A stretch of DNA of 10,153 nucleotides, from contig CALZPS010000037.1 of NCBI GenBank assembly GCA_945827765.1, positions 1 to 10,153 on the forward strand. The letters run 5' to 3'. This document shows, piece after piece, positions 1-4,816 of the stretch. The DNA comes from an uncultured Lachnospiraceae bacterium (GTDB lineage: Bacteria; Bacillota; Clostridia; Lachnospirales; Lachnospiraceae). A program made the position numbers and the translations under genes. Numbering within the stretch: the stretch's first letter is position 1; every line of letters begins with the position of its first letter. The notes below the pieces were generated by a model, which worked only from the letters and a program-made list of their open reading frames with translations, searched no databases and was not told the origin of the DNA.

Positions 1-1030
1 TGAGTATGTGGTGGGACAGGAGTATGCAAAGAAAGCCATGTCGGTGGCGGTTTACAACCACTACAAGCGCGTGGCGACCGACACGATGGATGATATCGAG
101 ATTGAGAAGTCCAATATGCTGATGATCGGACCGACCGGAAGCGGAAAAACCTTTTTGGTGAAGACGCTGGCAAGGCTTTTGGATGTGCCGCTGGCGATTA
201 CGGATGCGACCTCTCTGACCGAGGCGGGATATATCGGTGATGATATCGAAAGCGTGGTATCCAAGCTTTTGGCGGCGGCGGATAACGATGTGGAGCGTGC
301 CGAGCAGGGGATTATTTTTATCGATGAGATTGACAAGATTGCGAAAAAACGCAATTCCAGTCAGCGTGATGTCAGCGGAGAATCCGTACAGCAGGGAATG
401 CTCAAACTCTTAGAGGGCAGCGAGGTGGAAGTGCCGGTGGGTGCCAACAGCAAGAATGCGATGGTGCCGCTGACCACAGTCAATACGAAGAATATCCTGT
501 TTATCTGCGGCGGTGCATTTCCGGATCTGGAGGAAATCATCAAAGAGCGGCTGACAAAAAAATCCTCGATGGGATTCAACGCCGAACTGAAAGATAAATA
601 TGATAAAGAGAAAAATATTTTAAGCAAAGTGACCGTGGAGGATTTGCGCAAGTTCGGTATGATACCGGAGTTTATCGGTCGTCTGCCAATCATCTTTACC
701 TTGCAGGGACTGGATAAGGAGATGCTGGTGAAGATTCTGAAGGAGCCAAAGAATGCGATTCTCAAACAGTACCAGAAACTGCTGGCGCTTGACGAGGTGA
801 ATCTGCTTTTTGATGACAGTGCATTAGAGGCGATTGCCGAGAAGGCGATGGAAAAAGATACCGGAGCCAGAGCACTCCGGGCGATTATCGAGGAATTTAT
901 GCTGGATATTATGTATGAGATTCCGAAAGATGACAGCATCGGTCAGGTGACGATTACGAGAGCCTACATAGAAGGAACAGGCGGTCCGCTGATAGAGCTG
1001 AGGGGACAGTCGGTGCCGAGGCTGAATTGA
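1..1030 (+). CDS. clpX: ClpX-family AAA+ protein unfoldase, N-terminus cut by window edge
   Basis: This is an ATP-dependent unfoldase of the ClpX family, which normally forms a hexamer in the cytoplasm and feeds substrates to the ClpP peptidase. The reading frame is open from the first bases (E-Y-V-V-G-Q-E), so the first GTG is not the start and the N-terminal zinc-binding region lies outside the window. Counting from that GTG, Walker A GPTGSGKT is at residues 41-48, the pore loop GYIG at 74-77, Walker B IIFIDEID at 102-109, the Arg finger in EFIGRLP at R225 and sensor 2 in TGARALR at 285-291. Two ClpX hallmarks differ: the RKH pore-loop region reads SKNAM (148-152), and the IGF loop that contacts ClpP reads MGF (188-190). 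This points to a divergent ClpX subfamily, perhaps a second copy in the genome. Family membership is near certain; partnership with ClpP is inferred. Confidence 0.93.
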   Translation, partial: EYVVGQEYAKKAMSVAVYNHYKRVATDTMDDIEIEKSNMLMIGPTGSGKTFLVKTLARLLDVPLAITDATSLTEAGYIGDDIESVVSKLLAAADNDVERAEQGIIFIDEIDKIAKKRNSSQRDVSGESVQQGMLKLLEGSEVEVPVGANSKNAMVPLTTVNTKNILFICGGAFPDLEEIIKERLTKKSSMGFNAELKDKYDKEKNILSKVTVEDLRKFGMIPEFIGRLPIIFTLQGLDKEMLVKILKEPKNAILKQYQKLLALDEVNLLFDDSALEAIAEKAMEKDTGARALRAIIEEFMLDIMYEIPKDDSIGQVTITRAYIEGTGGPLIELRGQSVPRLN

Positions 1031-1046
1031 AATCAGATTTTAATGA

Positions 1047-1096
1047 TTAGCACTCTTTATTTTGGACAGCAGCTGTGAAAAGATAAGGAGTGCTAA
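1047..1096. promoter_or_regulatory. CIRCE-like inverted repeat with a 32-nt spacer
   Basis: TTAGCACTC (1047-1055) and GAGTGCTAA (1088-1096) are perfect reverse complements. They match both 9-bp arms of the CIRCE operator, the binding site of the heat-shock repressor HrcA. A real CIRCE has a 9-nt spacer; here the spacer is 32 nt, so normal HrcA binding is doubtful. The left arm begins 17 bases after the clpX-like stop codon, and no chaperone gene follows. It could be a CIRCE disrupted by a small insertion, a chance match, or a stem that ends the upstream transcript. Confidence 0.45.
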
Positions 1097-1126
1097 TACA
1101 AAGGATTGCGCTAATACAAAGAATTC
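1091..1126. repeat. 18-bp tandem duplication
   Basis: Two adjacent 18-base units (1091-1108 and 1109-1126) match at 15 of 18 positions and share the core GCTAATACAAAG (1092-1103 and 1110-1121). The first unit includes the end of the right CIRCE-like arm (GCTAA), so the second unit carries a degenerate partial copy of that arm (GCGCTAA). Confidence 0.75.
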
Positions 1127-1393
1127 TAAGTTGAAATTTTCAATCTCAGTAAAACATGTTATTCTATTTTTACAAATCAAACATTCTGGTAAATCAATGT
1201 TTCGGTTATGTCGAATCTATCTATGGCAGTCGCCAGAATATTTTCAGAGTTTGAATTGCATGAAATGTGTGAAAAATCCCACAAAGTTTTCGAGTGAATT
1301 GAATTTGTGTCAGGGGGGAATGCCTATGATTGTTTTCCTTTTATTTTAGACTGTTAAGCTGTTCAAAAATATGCTAAGATAAAGGAGAAGTGT

Positions 1394-2302
1394 ATGGAAA
1401 AATACAAAGGAAATAAAAAAACAAATATTGTACCGTTAAAAGATTTAAACCTTACCAGTCGGTTTCTGTTTGATGAAGTGATGGAAGATCCACAGACGCA
1501 TCAGGATGCATTATCTATTATCTTTGGAAAAGAGCTTCCTCTGCTGAAAAAAAATGAAACAGAAAAGGAATTGCGGGTATCGCCGCTCTTGCGTTCCGTG
1601 CGCATGGATGTTTTTTCCATGGATATGGATAAGAATATTTATAATACGGAAATGCAGGAACAGCAGAAAGCAGATTTAGCAAAGCGGAGTCGGTACTACC
1701 AGTCTCTGATAGATACCGGTTTGCTCGAGCCGGGAGTACCGAATTATAATCTGCTGAATAATTCCTATATCATCATGATTATGCCGTTTGATTTGTTTGG
1801 ATTCAAGAAATACGTATATACATTTGAACCAAGGTGTAAAGAAGTACCGGGACTTGTGTTAAAGGATGGTGCGACACGCATTTTCCTCAATATCCATGGG
1901 GAGAATGATGAGGAAGTGCCGGAAGAATTGCGGGAGTTTCTGCATTATCTGGAACACACGACAGATCAGGTGGCAGAAATTTCCGGCAGTAAACGAATCA
2001 AAAGAATACATGACCGTGTTCGTAAGGTGAAACTCAATGAGGAAGTAGGTGTCAAATATATGCAGGCATGGGAAGAGAAGTATTACGAACGCGAAGAAGG
2101 ACGCGAAGAAGGACGCAAAGTAAAATTAGTGGAACAAGTTTGTAAGAAGTTGAAAAAGAAATGTACAGTTTCTCAAATCGCAGATATGCTGGAAGAGAAA
2201 GAGGGTACGATACAAGCCATTTGTGACATTGCCCAAGCATTTGAGCCGGATTATGATGTGGACGAAATCATGGAGGCACTGCAAAAGACTGCGGGGAACT
2301 AG
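1394..2302 (+). CDS. Rpn-family PD-(D/E)XK nuclease / putative transposase
   Basis: This is a 302-residue protein of the Rpn/PD-(D/E)XK nuclease transposase family, whose E. coli members are DNA endonucleases that promote RecA-independent recombination. The family opening, with a Lys- and Phe-rich helix and FDEVMED (about 11-32), is present. The nuclease core follows, with D72 in RMDVFSMD and E86-x-Q88 in NTEMQEQ as likely metal-site and catalytic residues, and then KADLAKRSRYYQS (92-104). NSYIIMIMPFDLFG (123-136) is a typical core strand. The C-terminal half (about 190-302) is charged and helical, with a short repeat REEGREEG (233-240) and a small helix-turn-helix-like piece (about 258-280). 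AAGGAG at 1382-1387 sits 6 nt before the ATG and supports this start. It is usually a stand-alone gene present in many copies per genome; no terminal repeats were seen, so autonomous movement is not supported. Confidence 0.88.
   Translation: MEKYKGNKKTNIVPLKDLNLTSRFLFDEVMEDPQTHQDALSIIFGKELPLLKKNETEKELRVSPLLRSVRMDVFSMDMDKNIYNTEMQEQQKADLAKRSRYYQSLIDTGLLEPGVPNYNLLNNSYIIMIMPFDLFGFKKYVYTFEPRCKEVPGLVLKDGATRIFLNIHGENDEEVPEELREFLHYLEHTTDQVAEISGSKRIKRIHDRVRKVKLNEEVGVKYMQAWEEKYYEREEGREEGRKVKLVEQVCKKLKKKCTVSQIADMLEEKEGTIQAICDIAQAFEPDYDVDEIMEALQKTAGN
2089..2116 (+). repeat. 12-bp tandem repeat inside the Rpn gene
   Basis: The unit ACGCGAAGAAGG occurs at 2089-2100 and 2101-2112, followed by a partial ACGC (2113-2116). 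Because 12 is a multiple of 3, gain or loss of a unit keeps the frame and only adds or removes one R-E-E-G block in the helical tail. Such in-frame repeats are a natural site for length variation between strains. Confidence 0.85.
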
Positions 2303-2347
2303 AACAGTCTCATAAAAGTTTGGAATTTAACCGTCGTTGCTTTATTC

Positions 2348-2380
2348 ACGTGGCGGTACGTTTTGCCGCACCGCCAACGT
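2348..2380. repeat. GC-rich hairpin between Rpn gene and tRNA
   Basis: GGCGGT (2352-2357) pairs with ACCGCC (2370-2375), and flanking ACGT (2348-2351) pairs with ACGT (2377-2380) across one bulged A. No T-run follows on either strand, so it does not look like a classical intrinsic terminator, although it lies 46 bases after the Rpn stop codon and might be a degraded one. Confidence 0.5.
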
Positions 2381-2415
2381 CCGAAAAAGTGAAGGTTCCT
2401 ATTACCCTTGGTGAT

Positions 2416-2437
2416 GGCATTTTGTTGGCATTTTGTT
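2416..2437. repeat. 11-bp perfect tandem duplication
   Basis: GGCATTTTGTT is repeated head to tail (2416-2426, 2427-2437) just upstream of the tRNA promoter. It looks like a simple slippage duplication; its nearness to the -35 box is the only hint of a role. Confidence 0.8.
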
Positions 2438-2451
2438 CTGAAAAATAAATC

Positions 2452-2479
2452 TTGCTTTTTTATCCTGGCGTGCTATAAT
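2452..2479 (+). promoter_or_regulatory. Sigma-70-type promoter of tRNA-Val
   Basis: A -35 box TTGCTT (2452-2457) and a perfect -10 box TATAAT (2474-2479) are 16 nt apart, with an extended -10 TGC just before TATAAT. Transcription would begin near 2486, about 10 bases before the mature tRNA, which fits a short 5' leader removed by RNase P. Confidence 0.85.
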
Positions 2480-2495
2480 GAAATAGTCAGCAAAC

Positions 2496-2569
2496 GGAAA
2501 CTTAGCTCAGCTGGGATGAGCGTTCGCCTCACACGCGAGAGGTCACGGGTTCGAGCCCCGTAGTTTCCA
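2496..2569 (+). tRNA. tRNA-Val(CAC)
   Basis: A full cloverleaf can be drawn. The acceptor stem is GGAAACT (2496-2502) with AGTTTCC (2562-2568) and discriminator A2569. The D stem is GCTC (2505-2508) with GAGC (2518-2521). The anticodon stem is TTCGC (2523-2527) with GCGAG (2535-2539), closed by a T-G pair, around loop CTCACAC (2528-2534). The T arm is ACGGG (2545-2549), TTCGAGC, CCCGT (2557-2561). The anticodon is CAC (2530-2532), which reads the valine codon GUG. The 3' CCA is not encoded and must be added after transcription. The gene is solitary, with its own promoter and terminator. Confidence 0.97.
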
Positions 2570-2578
2570 TAACAATAG

Positions 2579-2725
2579 GATTATCTGCGGAATGCGGGTA
2601 TAAAAAGGCACATCGCAAGTATACTTGCAGATGTGCCTTTTTATCCGCGATTCCATAGGAATCTATAAATGACCGAGAAGGAGCAAAGCGGAATCGAGGT
2701 CATTTATAGAATTCCGCAGATAATC
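2579..2725. repeat. Outer 15-bp inverted repeat enclosing two hairpins, just after the tRNA
   Basis: A perfect 15-bp inverted repeat lies at 2579-2593 (GATTATCTGCGGAAT) and 2711-2725. It encloses the tRNA terminator hairpin and a second hairpin with a perfect 13-bp stem (TCTATAAATGACC at 2662-2674 with 2698-2710), which extends to about 17-18 bp across one bulge. The GGAAT end of the left outer arm can pair either with 2711-2715 or with ATTCC at 2650-2654, so the two folds compete. The 147-bp block resembles a small non-coding mobile element, but no target-site duplication was visible. Confidence 0.75.
2597..2646 (+). terminator. Intrinsic terminator of tRNA-Val
   Basis: GGCACATC (2607-2614) pairs perfectly with GATGTGCC (2630-2637), capped by an inner stem GCAAG/CTTGC (2615-2619, 2624-2628). 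The right arm is followed by TTTTT (2638-2642) and the left arm is preceded by AAAAA (2602-2606), so the stem could work in both directions. Pairing continues imperfectly outward to about 2589-2654. Confidence 0.88.
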
Positions 2726-2780
2726 GGAGAGAGCGGAAAGCGGGAAATGACCGAGAAGGAGCAAAGCGGAATCCAGGTCA
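2667..2780. repeat. 36-bp direct repeat, two copies 78 bp apart
   Basis: Positions 2667-2702 and 2745-2780 are identical except at one base (G2696 versus C2774). Each copy begins AAATGACC and ends AGGTCA, so each folds into a hairpin with nearly the same 23-nt loop, which contains AAGGAG. The first copy is the inner hairpin of the 15-bp inverted-repeat block. The second lies in the panE leader and ends 6 bases before that gene's purine-rich ribosome binding site. The conserved loop and self-complementary ends suggest a repeated structural unit rather than random similarity. Confidence 0.85.
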
Positions 2781-2799
2781 ATTTGAAGGAAGGGAGAAC

Positions 2800-3774
2800 A
2801 TGATGAAGGCAGAAGAATTACGGGAGAAAAAGATTACCGTTATCGGCGCGGGAGGTGTCGGCGGTTATCTGGCAGGAATGCTTGGGCGTGTATATCCACA
2901 TATGACGCTGGTTGCACGAGGAGCGCGCGGTCAGTCTGTCCGTGAACATGGTCTGGTACTGCACAGTGATTATCATGGGGAAATATGTGTGAGACCGGAG
3001 TCAGTGGCAAACTCAATCAGTGAACTAACGCCGCAGGATTACATTTTCCTATGTGTAAAAAATTATTCACTTGAGCAGGCGGCAGCCGAATTGAAAGACG
3101 TGATTGATGAGCATACGGTGGTAATACCGGTGATGAACGGTGCGGATGTCGGAGACCGTGTCCGTGAATTGCTGGGCGAAGGAATTGTGGTGGATTCATT
3201 GATTTACATCATTGCGTATGCCAACGATGATTTTTCCATTTCCCAACAGGGAGATATCGCAGATATCCGCATTGGTATTATGAATCCAGATGAAAAAGAA
3301 AAAAAGGCGATAGAAGAAGTTACTTCGATTCTTGAGAGTGCGGGTATTGACTTCGAGGCATCCGAAGACATTGAACGAGAAATCTGGCGAAAATATATCT
3401 TGAATTGCGCATATAATGTGGCGACTGCTTATTATGACAATACCATCGGAGAGCTGCGCGGAGATGCCTGCAAGGCGAAGGAATACGAACAGTTGGCATG
3501 GGAGGCGTACGAGGTGGCGGTGGCGAAAGGTGTACATGTCACCCGCGAACATATAGAGTATGTCATTGATCGCTTTCATTATGATTACAAGGATGAGGCA
3601 ACCAGTTCCCTGCAGCGGGATATCCGTGACGGCAAGCCTACAGAACTGGATATCTTCGGAGGTTATCTGACGCGGGAGGCCAAAAAAATGGGTGTTGATG
3701 TACCGCTGTCGGAGAAAATGTATCGGGGACTTAAGGAAAAAGAGAGCGCAAGAAGCAGGACAAGGAAATTGTGA
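2800..3774 (+). CDS. panE: 2-dehydropantoate 2-reductase (ketopantoate reductase)
   Basis: This enzyme reduces ketopantoate to pantoate with NADPH in the cytoplasm, a step toward pantothenate and coenzyme A. The N-terminal Rossmann fold shows the nucleotide motif GAGGVGG (16-22), followed by FLCVKNY (83-89) and PVMNGADV (110-117). The helical C-terminal domain carries the expected active-site residues: K198 in REIWRKYILN, N202, and E282 in GKPTELD. Length (324) is slightly above the usual ~300, and the last residues (ESARSRTRKL) are basic and unlike the family, as if the original stop was lost. Two start codons, ATG 2800 and ATG 2803, both fit the purine-rich site at 2786-2796. The leader contains the second copy of the 36-bp repeat. 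Family paralogs with other 2-oxo acid substrates exist, so the exact substrate is somewhat uncertain. Confidence 0.85.
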   Translation: MMKAEELREKKITVIGAGGVGGYLAGMLGRVYPHMTLVARGARGQSVREHGLVLHSDYHGEICVRPESVANSISELTPQDYIFLCVKNYSLEQAAAELKDVIDEHTVVIPVMNGADVGDRVRELLGEGIVVDSLIYIIAYANDDFSISQQGDIADIRIGIMNPDEKEKKAIEEVTSILESAGIDFEASEDIEREIWRKYILNCAYNVATAYYDNTIGELRGDACKAKEYEQLAWEAYEVAVAKGVHVTREHIEYVIDRFHYDYKDEATSSLQRDIRDGKPTELDIFGGYLTREAKKMGVDVPLSEKMYRGLKEKESARSRTRKL

Positions 3775-3802
3775 ATTTTATGATATTGTGTTAAGCGGCA
3801 GA

Positions 3803-3928
3803 ATAGTAATCAGTCTGGAGAGTGTGCTTCATGCGTTGGAAACTCTGGATCCGGAAGTAAAACTGGACGAGGAAATGAGGCAAAGGGCGAAACTTCCGCT
3901 GCAGAGAATGCTGGAACTGGCACAATAA
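3803..3928 (+). pseudogene. nadA: 3' remnant of quinolinate synthase gene (nadA)
   Basis: A frame different from panE ends at TAA 3926-3928. Its last ~40 residues read like the C-terminus of NadA, the iron-sulfur quinolinate synthase of NAD synthesis. SLESVLHALETLDPEVKLD fits the family's TLE-x-x-L helix and PE-(V/I) turn, and EEMRQRAKLPLQRMLEL fits the terminal A-x-x-P-(I/L)-x-RML motif. Nothing upstream in this frame matches NadA: the catalytic core and cysteine ligands are absent, and panE occupies that DNA. No start codon or ribosome binding site serves this piece. The simplest reading is a deletion that fused the 3' end of panE to the tail of a lost nadA. The identification is by recognition of the motif only. 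Confidence 0.6.
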
Positions 3929-3929
3929 A

Positions 3930-4019
3930 AGGCTGGAATACGCTGCTCTGAACAGTTACCATAAAGAAGGACAGGATTATCATTTTCTGGATGACTATGA
4001 CCAGCTTAAAGATGTGTGA
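3930..4019 (+). other. Short protein-like tail before the HD gene, possibly a gene remnant
   Basis: A frame ending at TGA 4017-4019 encodes about 29 residues, RLEYAALNSYHKEGQDYHFL and then DDYDQLKDV, with a composition typical of a real C-terminus. It has no start codon or ribosome binding site, and the frame closes upstream at 3873-3875. It stops 20 bases before the next ATG, the spacing expected of an operon partner. I do not recognise the family. It may be the tail of a second decayed gene or chance. Confidence 0.25.
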
Positions 4020-4039
4020 AAGAAAGGAGATAAGATAGC

Positions 4040-4630
4040 ATGAAAGAACATATTTCAAGAGAAGAGGCATTTCAACTGCTGAAAACATACAATCAGGATC
4101 ATTTTCACATTCAGCATGCGCTGACAGTGGAAGGGGTCATGAAATGGTATGCAAAGGAACTGGGTTACGGAGAAGATGAAGAGTTCTGGGGAGTCGTAGG
4201 ACTGCTTCATGATATTGACTTTGAATTATATCCGGAGAAGCATTGCATGAAAGCACAGGAATTACTGAGAAATGCCGGTGCCGGTGAGGAGACTATCCAT
4301 GCTGTGTGCAGCCATGGATATGAACTGACAGTAGATATAAAACCAGAACATGAGATGGAAAAGGTACTGTATGCGGTGGATGAACTGACTGGATTGATTG
4401 GTGCAGCCGCACTGATGCGCCCGTCAAAAAGCGTGCAGGATATGGAAGTGAAATCTGTAAAGAAAAAATATAAGAGTGCGAATTTCGCGGCCGGATGTTC
4501 CAGAGAAGTCATACAGAGAGGTGCTGACATGCTTGGATGGGAACTAAATGACCTGATTCAGAAAACAATCTATGCGATGCGTTCCTGTGAAGCAAAGATA
4601 CAGGAAGAGATGGAGAAAATAGGAGCGTGA
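4040..4630 (+). CDS. HD-domain hydrolase of unknown substrate
   Basis: A 196-residue cytoplasmic protein of the HD superfamily, metal-dependent phosphohydrolases that act on nucleotides and related phosphates. The metal-binding pattern is H26 (HALTVEGVM), H57-D58 (GLLHDIDFE), H87 or H92 (IHAVCSHGYE) and D114 (YAVDELTGL), in the order typical of HDIG-type proteins. The C-terminal third (about 130-196) is helical with a KKKYK patch and shows no second domain. There is no signal peptide or membrane segment. AAAGGAG (4022-4028) sits 11 nt before the ATG, a slightly long spacing. The substrate cannot be told from sequence; annotated relatives are mostly 'HD domain-containing protein'. Confidence 0.88.
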   Translation: MKEHISREEAFQLLKTYNQDHFHIQHALTVEGVMKWYAKELGYGEDEEFWGVVGLLHDIDFELYPEKHCMKAQELLRNAGAGEETIHAVCSHGYELTVDIKPEHEMEKVLYAVDELTGLIGAAALMRPSKSVQDMEVKSVKKKYKSANFAAGCSREVIQRGADMLGWELNDLIQKTIYAMRSCEAKIQEEMEKIGA

Positions 4631-4816
4631 CGGAAGAAGATGTATCCTTCGTTTTGAGATACACAACGCTATATCTCGAATAACATGGTTATTATGGCAC
4701 AGGTGGGGCATTTGGAGGATAGAAAGAAAAGTTTTAATTCCTCACCGCTGAAAACATACCATTTTACTATTTTAGATAGCATTTAGATAGCATATTAAAA
4801 AGAGAGGAGACTGAAT
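4631..4816. other. Gene-free leader before the GH3 gene
   Basis: This stretch holds a weak hairpin, TGTATC (4641-4646) with GATACA (4658-4663), not followed by a T-run, and an AT-rich end with the 11-bp tandem repeat and the GH3 ribosome binding site. No riboswitch or T-box pattern was recognised. Its length and AT-richness would fit a promoter for the GH3 gene, but no box pair stood out. Confidence 0.5.
4771..4792. repeat. 11-bp perfect tandem repeat upstream of the GH3 gene
   Basis: TTTAGATAGCA occurs twice head to tail (4771-4781, 4782-4792), ending 12 bases before the ribosome binding site AGGAG (4805-4809). The position near a likely transcription start makes it a candidate operator, but a simple slippage duplication is equally possible. 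Confidence 0.8.

Larger units (their letters stand above)
1031..1393. other. Gene-free stretch between clpX-like gene and Rpn gene
   Basis: No convincing gene lies here. The only open frame (1062-1349) starts at TTG without a ribosome binding site and encodes a low-quality, Cys- and Phe-rich peptide. The stretch holds the CIRCE-like arms and the 18-bp tandem repeat listed separately, plus a 13-base perfect palindrome, TTGAAATTTTCAA (1131-1143). No strong hairpin with a T-run was seen after the clpX-like stop codon, so termination of that transcript is unexplained unless the 9-bp arms serve as a stem. Confidence 0.6.

Noticed and set aside
1062..1349. Open frame of 95 codons between the clpX-like and Rpn genes
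   Set aside because: TTG start, no ribosome binding site, overlaps the inverted and tandem repeats, and the peptide has no recognisable domain or normal composition.
1352..1380. Possible promoter TGTTAA - TAAGAT before the Rpn gene
   Set aside because: The -35 match is poor, and transcription would start almost inside the ribosome binding site, leaving an implausibly short leader.
2667..2780. CRISPR array
   Set aside because: Only two repeat copies with a 42-base gap; the intervening DNA is itself part of another inverted repeat, and no cas genes are present.
2570..2799. T-box or metabolite riboswitch upstream of panE
   Set aside because: No T-box consensus or known aptamer core was recognised; the structures are explained by repeats and a tRNA terminator.
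3692..3928. 78-codon frame overlapping the end of panE as an intact gene
   Set aside because: Its first half is panE DNA in another frame and lacks a ribosome binding site; only the last ~40 codons resemble a known protein, so it is listed as a nadA remnant.
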